Shown here: positions 1 to 5,625 of the stretch, piece after piece
How the letters are laid out: the number at the start of each line of letters is the position of its first letter
How positions within the stretch are numbered: position 1 is the stretch's first letter
From: JAHEEL01 sp039715165
Lineage (GTDB): Bacteria > Actinomycetota > Acidimicrobiia > Spongiisociales > UBA5794
Assembly: GCA_039715165.1 (NCBI GenBank)
Contig: JBDLHX010000125.1
Location: 1 to 6,195 of the forward strand
Length of the DNA stretch: 6,195 nt
Reading direction: 5' to 3'
Notes under the pieces: model-generated
Told to the model about the DNA's origin: nothing
Databases searched by the model: none
The model's input: only the letters and a program-made list of their open reading frames with translations
Translations under genes and position numbers: made by a program

Positions 1-112
1 AGCGAACCCATGCAGGAGACCTTCTCTCGATGTTCTGGTGGCCGTGTCCGGCGGCGTTGGACGACGGCCGGGACCCATAAGGTTCGCGGAGGATAGGCGA
101 CTACGCAAACAG
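1..112. other. Non-coding leader region, no gene assigned
   Basis: No complete gene is supported here. A plus-strand frame starting at position 3 stays open for 25 codons and stops with TAA at 78-80, so this could be the C-terminal tail of a gene entering from the left (it would end ...LDDGRDP). A second frame, open from position 1, stops with TAG at 94-96. Neither tail resembles a family I know, and short open frames are expected at this GC content. The segment around 71-90 (CCCATAAGG) faintly recalls a tRNA anticodon loop, but no acceptor or T arm fits. Confidence 0.3.
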
Positions 113-141
113 GTGTCACTCCGTTGCGGGAACGGTGACAC
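113..141. repeat. Inverted repeat / hairpin upstream of the C26 hydrolase gene
   Basis: GTGTCAC (113-119) and GTGACAC (135-141) are perfect 7-bp inverted arms. Inside them CGTT (122-125) pairs with AACG (131-134) around a GCGGG loop, leaving a 2-nt bulge at 120-121. In RNA this gives an 11-bp interrupted hairpin. There is no T tract after it, so a classical intrinsic terminator is doubtful. The right arm overlaps the likely -35 region of the downstream gene, which also fits an operator. The same half-site GTGACA recurs in the dinB/VOC divergent promoter. Confidence 0.6.
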
Positions 142-161
142 TCTCAGCCCACCGGTACACT
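135..161 (+). promoter_or_regulatory. Predicted leaderless promoter of the C26 hydrolase gene
   Basis: The -10 candidate TACACT (156-161) matches TANNNT and lies exactly 6 nt before the ATG at 168, so transcription would start at or next to the start codon. GTGACA (135-140) is a -35 candidate, with a short 15-bp spacer. No Shine-Dalgarno sequence precedes the ATG (the leader is ACTCCCCCG). A second weaker hexamer, CACTCT (139-144), follows TGA in extended -10 style. Confidence 0.5.
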
Positions 162-167
162 CCCCCG

Positions 168-911
168 ATGCGTCCGATCATCGGAGTCACATCCCAGCCG
201 AAGACCGCTATCAGCGCGTCGGGCGAACTCCCCTCGCACGTCATCGGCCACACCTACACCGACTCGGTTCTGCGCGCCGGCGGCCTTCCTGTCATCCTCC
301 CGCCGGTTCAGAACGGCGACGTTCCTGCTCTCCTCGACCGGCTCGACGGGATCGTCTTCACCGGGGGCGGAGACATTGAGCCGCACCGCTACGGCGAGGA
401 ACCGCACGAAGAGGTCCGGAAGACGAACTTCGACCGGGACGAGTTCGAGTTCACCATCGTCCACGAGGCGAAGCGCCGCCGGCTCCCGGTACTCGCCATC
501 TGTCGCGGACTGCAGGTGGTGAATGTCGCCCTTGGGGGAACCCTCATCCAGGACATCCCCTCGACAATCGGGTCGGCAGATCACACGGTTAGGGGCAACG
601 CCGTCTACCACTGCCACCAGTCGATCACCATCGACACCAACTCCAGAATCGCGAAGGCGGTCGGAACGACCGAACTTTGCGTGAACTCCATCCACCATCA
701 GTCCACCAAGGACCTCGCTCCGGGTTTTCGCGCCGTCGCCTGGGCACAGGACGGCGTGATCGAAGGCATCCAGCACGAGGACGACGAGTGGCCGCTCCTC
801 GCTGTCCAATGGCACCCGGAGTTCCTCGGCGACAACAGCGACGAGCCTTCGCACCGGCTCTTCGACGCGTTCATCGAGTCGGTCCGGCTCGTTGGCTCGT
901 CAACACGCTGA
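168..911 (+). CDS. Gamma-glutamyl-gamma-aminobutyrate hydrolase family protein (peptidase C26, PuuD-like)
   Basis: This 247-residue cytoplasmic protein has a class I glutamine amidotransferase fold of the PuuD type. Known members hydrolyse gamma-glutamyl amides such as gamma-glutamyl-GABA in putrescine catabolism, though many homologues have unknown substrates. Visible features are the N-terminal strand RPIIGVTSQ, the loop FTGGGDIEPHRYGE (64-77), the nucleophile elbow AICRG with Cys112, the NSIHHQ segment (173-178) typical of this family, and QWHPE with catalytic His216 and Glu218. The length is normal for the family. The ATG at 168 is preferred over an in-frame upstream start at 135, because homology begins at MRPIIGV and a -10 box sits 6 nt upstream. 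No glutamylpolyamine synthetase or aminotransferase gene lies nearby, so the putrescine role is not supported by context. It converges on the hydrolase gene with 15 bp between the stops. Confidence 0.9.
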   Translation: MRPIIGVTSQPKTAISASGELPSHVIGHTYTDSVLRAGGLPVILPPVQNGDVPALLDRLDGIVFTGGGDIEPHRYGEEPHEEVRKTNFDRDEFEFTIVHEAKRRRLPVLAICRGLQVVNVALGGTLIQDIPSTIGSADHTVRGNAVYHCHQSITIDTNSRIAKAVGTTELCVNSIHHQSTKDLAPGFRAVAWAQDGVIEGIQHEDDEWPLLAVQWHPEFLGDNSDEPSHRLFDAFIESVRLVGSSTR

Positions 912-918
912 TCAACGC

Positions 919-934
919 CGCTCAACTCAGAGCG
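919..934. terminator. Small hairpin between convergent genes
   Basis: CGCTC (919-923) and GAGCG (930-934) can form a 5-bp stem with a 6-nt loop across the convergent junction. It overlaps the last codons of the minus-strand hydrolase gene. There is no T tract on either side, so it is at best a weak bidirectional terminator. Confidence 0.2.
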
Positions 935-1760
935 AATCGAGATAGGGAATCACGGCGTCGAGCAGGGGACCCGCCGTGCCGGTATCCAGGCCGAGGTTGT
1001 GGCCAATCCCATCCAAGCGAAGATGCGTGCCGCTGCGAAGTAGCGGGAGGGCATGTTGAACGTACCCATCGGTCATGAGCCCACCCGACCCCGGATCGGC
1101 CTGCAGCAGCGCCACTGGAGTCTGGACGCGGCGTAGGAGCGCATCCCCATCGAGATCCCCGTAGAAGTCGCCGAGCCGTCCCTCGGCATGGCAATCCACC
1201 GCGTGCGGGTCGAGATCCGTGAGAGCTTCCGCAATTGCAGCCAACCTCGACGGATCGAGTTCCGGGTGAAGTGCGGCCAGCACCTGGAGCGAGTCCTGCG
1301 ATGACATCCCTGTCGCGCTTCTCACCGCCGTGTGATAGGCGACCATTCCGGGTGTGCTCACGAGGTCGGCGAGCCACGGGAAATCGAGGGGGAAGTCACC
1401 GATGATGACGGCTCGCACAGCGCCGCCGTGCGAGCCAGCGACGTCGCTTGCGCCCGGGGCACCGGCCGAGTGGCCAAAGAGCACTGCCGGCTCCGCGACC
1501 ACTCCCTCGAGAAACGCCATGAGATCCTCCACCAAATCGATGTGACGGTAGGCCCCGTCCGGTGCTCGGCTCGATCGTCCGTGGCCGCGCATGTCGGGTG
1601 CGTAGATGCGCCAATCTGCGCCCAACGCAGAAACGATGGGGAGCCAGTCCTGCCAGCGCCCCATGAACCCGTGGAGAAGCACCAGCGGCGGTCCGCCCGA
1701 AGCGCTCGTCGCGTAATTGATCGTGATCGACCCTGTGGAGAACTGCTGCTCAGCAAGCAT
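927..1760 (-). CDS. Alpha/beta hydrolase fold protein
   Basis: This is a 277-residue soluble alpha/beta hydrolase of unknown substrate. The oxyanion-hole motif is LVLLHGF (26-32), followed by the YAPDMRGHGRS segment (53-63) usual in this family. The nucleophile elbow is GHSAG with Ser98, Asp222 (LLQADP) is the likely acid, and His254 in IGHNLG is the catalytic base, so the triad looks intact. A cap region lies around 125-205. The helix after the nucleophile reads APGASDVAGSHGG instead of the usual hydrophobic GG-x-x-A-L-x-L-A pattern, although its spacing is conserved. I chose the ATG at 1760. An in-frame TTG at 1790 would add ten residues but lies inside a GNRA-capped hairpin and has no clear ribosome binding site. 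It is the third gene of the minus-strand operon, 78 bp after thrB. It could be an esterase, epoxide hydrolase or C-C hydrolase; the sequence does not decide. Confidence 0.85.
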   Translation of the reverse strand: MLAEQQFSTGSITINYATSASGGPPLVLLHGFMGRWQDWLPIVSALGADWRIYAPDMRGHGRSSRAPDGAYRHIDLVEDLMAFLEGVVAEPAVLFGHSAGAPGASDVAGSHGGAVRAVIIGDFPLDFPWLADLVSTPGMVAYHTAVRSATGMSSQDSLQVLAALHPELDPSRLAAIAEALTDLDPHAVDCHAEGRLGDFYGDLDGDALLRRVQTPVALLQADPGSGGLMTDGYVQHALPLLRSGTHLRLDGIGHNLGLDTGTAGPLLDAVIPYLDSL

Positions 1761-1773
1761 GGCCGGTTCCGGT

Positions 1774-1791
1774 GTTGGGCTCGCGCCCAAC
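1774..1791 (-). promoter_or_regulatory. GNRA-capped intercistronic hairpin before the hydrolase gene
   Basis: Read on the minus strand, GTTGGGC and GCCCAAC form a perfect 7-bp stem closed by a GCGA tetraloop, which fits the stable GNRA class. It lies in the 78-nt gap between thrB and the hydrolase, 13 nt before the hydrolase ATG. Possible roles are an mRNA-processing or stability boundary, or control of hydrolase translation. No T tract follows, so it is unlikely to be an intrinsic terminator. Confidence 0.5.
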
Positions 1792-1838
1792 TCTACGCGC
1801 AGACTGGTACCCGATCCGTCGGCCGCGTTGGCCTCCCG

Positions 1839-2675
1839 CTAACGCAGACCTTCGTAATCGACGGCGAGGATCTTCACGGTTCCGTCACCACTCAGCACAG
1901 CATCCAACGCCGCCCAAACCGCGACCCGCGTCTCTTCGGTTGCGAACGCGATCGCCGTCGGACCGGCACCGGACCAGGCCGTGTGGAGCGCTCCCGCTGT
2001 TCTCGCCGCCTGCACCATCCGCGTCGTCACCGGTGACAACGGGGTGCGTGGCTCTTCGTGGAACTCGTCGCCCTGCGCCCCGTTGAGCGCGTCGCGGTTT
2101 GCGGTGCGCAGCCCCTCAATGAGGAGAACGGAACGGGACATGTTCCGCACGGCCATTTCGATGGGGACGTCGGTCGGCACCACCTGGCGCGCCCGTTTCG
2201 TCGAGAGGCGAGTATTGGGGATTCCGACGATCGGGATGAGCCGTTCGGAGATCTCGAGACGGTGGGGGCCGTTGACCCCGACCGCGTAGAGGCCGCCCCA
2301 CACGGCAGGCGCCGCCTGGTCAGCGTGCCCTTCGATCGCCGCGACGATCTCGAAGATCCGCTGCCGATCCGGCTCTCGTCCCTGCGCCCTCACCGACGCT
2401 GCCGCCGCTGCGGTCATCACGGCCGACGATGAGCCCAGGCCGCGGGCGCGAGGAATAGCGTTGTCCACCGTCAGCGCCATCGGCCGGCCGACGGCGGCCG
2501 TGACGGCGCTGAACAGCATGTCGCCGGGTTCGAGCGGCACGGGTCCGTCGCCGTCGTCGACGGTCATCTGATCCGCCGGTACGGCATCCACAACACAACG
2601 CAGGTCGAGAGCGAGCCCGAGGACGTCGTATCCGGGTCCGAGGTTGCCGGATGTTGCTGGGGCTGAGGCTCTCAT
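1839..2675 (-). CDS. thrB: Homoserine kinase
   Basis: A 278-residue GHMP-superfamily kinase that phosphorylates L-homoserine with ATP to O-phosphohomoserine, the step before threonine synthase. The three GHMP motifs are clear: PATSGNLGPGYDVLGLAL (6-23), PRARGLGSSSA (75-85, the ATP phosphate-binding loop) and the C-terminal AWSGAGPTAIAF (233-244). The segment EGHADQAAPAVWGGL (115-129) matches the homoserine-kinase active-site stretch EGHxDN-APA, with Gln120 where Asn is usual. Its start codon overlaps the transporter's stop codon as ATGA (2672-2675), with a weak GGTGG upstream, so translational coupling is likely. It is not beside homoserine dehydrogenase or threonine synthase as in classical thr operons, at least within this window. 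The slightly short length is within the family range. Another GHMP kinase is possible but less likely given the motif set. Confidence 0.9.
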   Translation of the reverse strand: MRASAPATSGNLGPGYDVLGLALDLRCVVDAVPADQMTVDDGDGPVPLEPGDMLFSAVTAAVGRPMALTVDNAIPRARGLGSSSAVMTAAAAASVRAQGREPDRQRIFEIVAAIEGHADQAAPAVWGGLYAVGVNGPHRLEISERLIPIVGIPNTRLSTKRARQVVPTDVPIEMAVRNMSRSVLLIEGLRTANRDALNGAQGDEFHEEPRTPLSPVTTRMVQAARTAGALHTAWSGAGPTAIAFATEETRVAVWAALDAVLSGDGTVKILAVDYEGLR

Positions 2676-3583
2676 CGGTCCACCGGCTCGATGAAGATCC
2701 GCGTCGCCTCTGGGACCGCATCGACGATCTTCCCTTCCATCGCGACGATCGCCGACTCGATGCGCTCACTGTCGAGGTTGTCGTCGAACTCGACATCCAA
2801 CGTGACGAGGATCTCGTCGGGGGCGAGCTGCATGGTGAGGAGCCGGTCGACGCTCCTCGCTTCTCCCACCGACAGCACAGCGGCGCGGATCCTCGCCCGT
2901 TCCTCGCGCGTTGCCGACTCGCCGATGAGGAGCGACTTCATCTCGACGGCGAGCACCCAGGCGACGCCGGCGAGGAGGAGACCGATGAGGACCGACGCGA
3001 CGCCGTCCCACACGCCGTCTCCGGTGACCTGCGTGGCGGTCAACCCCACGGCGGCGATGAAGAGGCCGACCATTGCCGCGCTGTCTTCGAAGAGCACGAC
3101 GAGCAGCGACGGATCCTTCGACTCCTTCACCGTCTTGGTGATGGTCCGCCCTGCCCGCTGCCGATTGAATTCCTTGAGAGCGGGCCGGAATGCGACAACA
3201 CCCTCAAAGAACGCCGCCATGGCCAGCACGCCAAGCGAGAGCCAGAATCCTTCGGCCCCGTGCTCGTGCGGGTGCCGGATCTTGTTGACGCCGGAGACGA
3301 TCGACAGAACCGATCCGCCGACGAAGAGGAAGACGGCGACCATGAAACTCCAGAAGTAGAGCTCTTTGCCCCGTCCGTAGGGGTGCTGGACGCTCGGCTC
3401 GAACCGGGATGCAGCATGTCCACGCAACAGGAACAGCTGGTTGCCGGAGTCGGCAACCGAGTGAATACCTTCCGAGAGCATCGCCGAGCTGCCGGAGATC
3501 GCCGCCGCGACGAACTTCGTGACCGCGATGAGTGAGTTTGCAACGAGGGCGAGGAGAACAAGCTTCTTGGATTCGGCTGCCAT
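2672..3583 (-). CDS. Cation diffusion facilitator family transporter, ZnT9 (SLC30A9)-like
   Basis: A 303-residue inner-membrane divalent-cation/proton antiporter of the CDF family, probably exporting Zn2+ or a similar metal. About six hydrophobic segments can be seen, near residues 8-28, 32-52, 75-100, 113-132, 161-183 and 195-213, followed by a cytoplasmic C-terminal domain (about 215-303). Transmembrane segment 2 carries His41 and Asp45 (EGIHSVADSGNQ), an HxxxD half of the transport site. HPYGRGKE (67-74) is the usual CDF loop. Segment 5 reads LFEDSAAMVG with Glu166 and Asp167, instead of the usual HxxxD; this and the preceding VKESKDPS (152-159) match the ZnT9 subgroup as I recall it. It is the first gene of the operon with thrB. 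A -10-like TACGCT lies 7 nt before the ATG and no Shine-Dalgarno is visible, which suggests a leaderless transcript. The metal cannot be read from sequence alone. Confidence 0.92.
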   Translation of the reverse strand: MAAESKKLVLLALVANSLIAVTKFVAAAISGSSAMLSEGIHSVADSGNQLFLLRGHAASRFEPSVQHPYGRGKELYFWSFMVAVFLFVGGSVLSIVSGVNKIRHPHEHGAEGFWLSLGVLAMAAFFEGVVAFRPALKEFNRQRAGRTITKTVKESKDPSLLVVLFEDSAAMVGLFIAAVGLTATQVTGDGVWDGVASVLIGLLLAGVAWVLAVEMKSLLIGESATREERARIRAAVLSVGEARSVDRLLTMQLAPDEILVTLDVEFDDNLDSERIESAIVAMEGKIVDAVPEATRIFIEPVDR

Positions 3584-3590
3584 CGGCGAG

Positions 3591-3596
3591 AGCGTA
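3591..3596 (-). promoter_or_regulatory. Predicted -10 box of the transporter-thrB-hydrolase operon
   Basis: On the minus strand TACGCT (TANNNT type) sits 7 nt upstream of the transporter ATG, the spacing expected for a leaderless mRNA. It is preceded by GACAC, as at other promoters in this window. No good -35 hexamer is visible at 16-18 bp. It overlaps a candidate -10 for the divergent epimerase gene, so the two promoters may interfere. Confidence 0.5.
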
Positions 3597-3600
3597 GTGT
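3595..3600 (+). promoter_or_regulatory. Candidate -10 box for the epimerase gene
   Basis: TAGTGT (3595-3600) fits TANNNT on the plus strand and would give a leader of about 67 nt. It shares bases 3595-3596 with the opposing -10 of the transporter operon. No convincing -35 element is seen upstream within the transporter gene. This is a weak call. Confidence 0.25.
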
Positions 3601-3607
3601 CGGGACG

Positions 3608-3625
3608 TGGCGCGCACCGGCGCCA
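3608..3625 (+). repeat. Inverted repeat in the epimerase leader
   Basis: TGGCGC (3608-3613) and GCGCCA (3620-3625) form a 6-bp inverted repeat with a 6-nt loop. It lies in the divergent gap between the transporter and epimerase genes and could be an operator or a leader hairpin. GC-rich sequence makes chance occurrence quite possible. Confidence 0.3.
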
Positions 3626-3659
3626 GGGGGTTCACGGGAGGACGGGCATCGGGATGTGC

Positions 3660-3665
3660 GGAGGA
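3660..3665 (+). promoter_or_regulatory. Shine-Dalgarno site that fixes the epimerase start
   Basis: GGAGGA ends 8 nt before the ATG at 3674, ideal spacing, so the ATG is preferred over the in-frame GTG at 3656, which the site overlaps. It is the only strong Shine-Dalgarno site found before a gene in this window; the other transcript starts look leaderless. Confidence 0.75.
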
Positions 3666-3673
3666 ATCGACTG

Positions 3674-4336
3674 ATGGACGTTCGGACGGTCGCCCCTTCG
3701 GATCTTCCCTGGCTCTCCATCGAGCAGATGATCGAGGCCGACCGCCTCGCGATCGAGGAGTTCGGGATCACGCTGCTCCAAATGATGGAGCATGCCGGTG
3801 CTTCCCTCGCAGCGCTCGTCGACGAACTCGCTCCGAACGGCGCCGTCGTCGTCCTCGCGGGTGGCGGCAACAATGGTGGAGGCGGTCTCTGCGCTGCGCG
3901 TCATCTGGTGAACCGAGGACGCGACGTCTCTGTCGTCGTCGCGTCTGGCTCTCCCGGGCAGGCGGCCCGCCACCATCTCGCTACTTTGCGCGAGATGGGG
4001 ATCGAACCAACGGCCGACCCCCCGGACGCGCCGGTCGTCGTCGATGCGCTCGTCGGGTATGGCCTTGACGGCCCGTTGCGTGGCCAGGCAGCAATGCTCG
4101 CCGACTGGTCCCCCGGCCACATCGTGATCTCGCTCGACTTCCCGTCCGGTCACGGGTACCCGGGAGCCATGGAGCCGAGAGCGACGCTGACCCTCGCTCT
4201 GCCGAAGGAGGGCCTCCGCAACGTCCGCCCCCTCTACGTTGCCGACCTCGGCCTGCCGCGAGCGCTGTGGAGTCGCATGGGTCTCGACGTCGGCCCTCTC
4301 TTCGGATCGTCGCGATACGTCGAAGTCGGCCCGTAG
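3674..4336 (+). CDS. nnrE: NAD(P)H-hydrate epimerase (YjeF N-terminal domain), stand-alone
   Basis: A 220-residue protein with the YjeF_N / NAXE fold, which interconverts the R and S forms of hydrated NAD(P)H so that the ADP/ATP-dependent dehydratase can repair the cofactor. Visible motifs are the start-region helix SIEQMIEADRLAIEEFGI (15-32), LLQMMEHAG (34-42), the nucleotide-binding loop GGGNNGGGGLCAARHL (63-78), VVDALVGYGLDGPL (122-135) with the conserved Asp124, DFPSG (155-159), ALPKEGL (175-181) and the terminal VADLGLP. The dehydratase domain found fused in many bacterial Nnr proteins is absent and not encoded nearby. The loop reads NNGGGG where the family consensus is NNGGDG, so an acidic residue is replaced by Gly70; activity might be altered. 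The start is set by a good Shine-Dalgarno site. It is divergent from the transporter operon and convergent with dinB (9 bp between stops). Confidence 0.85.
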   Translation: MDVRTVAPSDLPWLSIEQMIEADRLAIEEFGITLLQMMEHAGASLAALVDELAPNGAVVVLAGGGNNGGGGLCAARHLVNRGRDVSVVVASGSPGQAARHHLATLREMGIEPTADPPDAPVVVDALVGYGLDGPLRGQAAMLADWSPGHIVISLDFPSGHGYPGAMEPRATLTLALPKEGLRNVRPLYVADLGLPRALWSRMGLDVGPLFGSSRYVEVGP

Positions 4337-4345
4337 AACGCGTGA

Positions 4346-5587
4346 TCAGTCCCGGGTCATGATGTCGGACAGGCCCTCGCCGAACGCGGATCGTTCGCCG
4401 AGGAGGTCGGAGCCGGGACCGACGGCCCCTCTGCCATATCGCTCGCGCAGGTCGTCGACGGCAGCGTCGAGCGCCTGGAGCTCGAGTTCGCGCGGGCTGC
4501 CACCGGCAAAGCCAGCGTCGAAGAGGGGGAGTTCGAGCTGGAGGGGGGAGGCCGGCACGAGATTCGACATGGAGATTCCCAGGAGGCTGAGTCCACGGTC
4601 GGGTACCTCGGCGAGGATCCCGTCGGTCAGGTCGAGCGCAGTGCGGTAGAGGACGGCGCTCGAGGCGCTCGGCGTGCGCATCGTCGTCGCACGCGTGATC
4701 GACTCGAAGTCCCGGAACCTGGCTCGTACGGTCAGCGTGCGACCCGCCCTCCCCTTCTTCCTGAGCCGGGCACCGACGCGAGAAGCGAGCCGGGCGAGGA
4801 CTCCCCGCAGGAGATCGCGGTCTCGCTCGTCTCCACCAAACGCTCGCTGGGCGCCCACGGAGACGGCACGACGGCCGGGGAGGACGCCGCGCGGGTCCTG
4901 ATTACGGGCGAGGGCGCGTAGGTGGTGGGCGCGGGCCTTCCCAATCCTCGAAGCGAGGAGGCCGATCGACGCTTCGGCAAGGTCGCCGATGCGGGTGATG
5001 CCGAGCTCGCTCAACTCCGCAAGGGTGACCGGCCCCACGCCCCAGAGATGGTCGACGCTCAGCGGGTGAAGGAACTCGAGCTCCTTCCCGGGTACCACGA
5101 TGAGCGAGCCGTTCGGCTTGGCCACTCGGCTGGCGATCTTCGCGAGGAACTTCGTCTTCGCCCCGCCGACCGACACGGGGAGCCCGGTCTCGCTGCGCAC
5201 GCGCTCGCGGATCTGCTCCGCGATGCTCAACGCTCCTCCGAAGATGTGGGTTGCGCCTGAGATGTCGAGGAACGCCTCGTCGATCGAGATGGGTTCCACG
5301 AGCGGGGTGAAGTCCCGGAACACGTCGAAGACGCGGTCGCTGTACGAGACGTAATCCCCGAATTCGCCGGACACGACAATGAGTTTGGGGCACTTGCGGC
5401 GAGCCTCACCGATGCGCATCGCGCCCCGAACACCCATCGCTCGGGCCTCGTAGGTTGCGGAGAGCACGACGCCGCCGCCGACCGCCATCGGCTTTCCGAT
5501 GAGATCGGGCCGACGCAAGAGAACGACCGAGGCGTAGAACGCATCGAGGTCGGCGTGGAGGATGTTCGGTCCGCCGTCGGCTCGCAT
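4346..5587 (-). CDS. dinB: DNA polymerase IV (Y-family translesion polymerase)
   Basis: A 413-residue Y-family polymerase that copies past DNA lesions without proofreading. Palm motifs are ILHADLDAFYASV (9-21) with metal ligand Asp13, and SIDEAFLDIS (101-110) with Asp103 and Glu104. The likely steric-gate residue that excludes ribonucleotides is Phe17. YEARAMGVRGAM (46-57) is the fingers motif, KTKFLAKIASRVAKPNG (144-160) follows the palm, LWGVGP (181-186) is the helix-hairpin-helix thumb, and the little-finger domain covers about 240-345. QLELPLF (350-356) looks like a sliding-clamp binding motif, followed by about 57 more residues. Position 22 is Val where a Glu usually follows ...YASV. The length is normal for actinobacterial DinB. 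I see no LexA box (GAAC-N4-GTTC type) upstream, so SOS control is not supported. A -10-like CACGAT ends 6 nt before the ATG. Confidence 0.95.
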   Translation of the reverse strand: MRADGGPNILHADLDAFYASVVLLRRPDLIGKPMAVGGGVVLSATYEARAMGVRGAMRIGEARRKCPKLIVVSGEFGDYVSYSDRVFDVFRDFTPLVEPISIDEAFLDISGATHIFGGALSIAEQIRERVRSETGLPVSVGGAKTKFLAKIASRVAKPNGSLIVVPGKELEFLHPLSVDHLWGVGPVTLAELSELGITRIGDLAEASIGLLASRIGKARAHHLRALARNQDPRGVLPGRRAVSVGAQRAFGGDERDRDLLRGVLARLASRVGARLRKKGRAGRTLTVRARFRDFESITRATTMRTPSASSAVLYRTALDLTDGILAEVPDRGLSLLGISMSNLVPASPLQLELPLFDAGFAGGSPRELELQALDAAVDDLRERYGRGAVGPGSDLLGERSAFGEGLSDIMTRD

Positions 5588-5593
5588 GCCCTC

Positions 5594-5599
5594 ATCGTG
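5594..5599 (-). promoter_or_regulatory. Predicted extended -10 of dinB
   Basis: On the minus strand TGA-CACGAT fits an extended -10 (TGN then NANNNT), with 6 nt to the dinB ATG, so the mRNA would be leaderless. It is the exact mirror position of the -10 of the divergent VOC gene and overlaps the 5598-5615 inverted repeat by two bases. The hexamer itself is a poor match to TATAAT. Confidence 0.4.
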
Positions 5600-5615
5600 T
5601 CACCCCGGTGTGACA
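5598..5615. repeat. 18-bp inverted repeat in the dinB/VOC divergent promoter
   Basis: TGTCACCCCGGTGTGACA is an inverted repeat with 8 of 9 base pairs matching about an axis between 5606 and 5607. The two start codons (5587 and 5626) and both candidate -10 boxes lie at equal distances from this axis. It could be an operator controlling both genes, or result from two extended -10 elements facing each other. The half-site GTGACA also occurs at 135-140. Confidence 0.6.
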
Positions 5616-5619
5616 GAAT
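5614..5619 (+). promoter_or_regulatory. Predicted extended -10 of the VOC gene
   Basis: TGA-CAGAAT (TGN from 5611) is an extended -10 type element, with 6 nt to the ATG at 5626 and no Shine-Dalgarno, predicting a leaderless mRNA. CTCATC around 5591-5596 would be in -35 position but is not a good match and overlaps the opposing promoter. Confidence 0.45.
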
Positions 5620-5625
5620 TGCCTC

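Noticed and set aside
66..92. tRNA-like anticodon loop (CCCATAAGG followed by GGTTCG)
   Set aside because: No acceptor stem, D arm or proper 7-nt T loop fits around it, and the base before the would-be anticodon is not T.
144..854. Long 236-residue minus-strand open frame opposite the C26 hydrolase
   Set aside because: Antisense shadow caused by GC-rich codon use; the plus-strand frame has clear family motifs and this one has none.
2026..2037. Perfect 12-bp palindrome GTCACCGGTGAC resembling the promoter repeats
   Set aside because: It lies inside thrB and encodes its conserved-looking SPVTTR stretch; chance is likely in GC-rich coding DNA.
2651..3535. Long 294-residue plus-strand open frame opposite the transporter
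   Set aside because: Low-complexity, charged translation without motifs, antisense to a well-supported membrane protein.
5588..5625. LexA/SOS box before dinB
   Set aside because: No GAAC-N4-GTTC type palindrome is present; the inverted repeat there has a different sequence.
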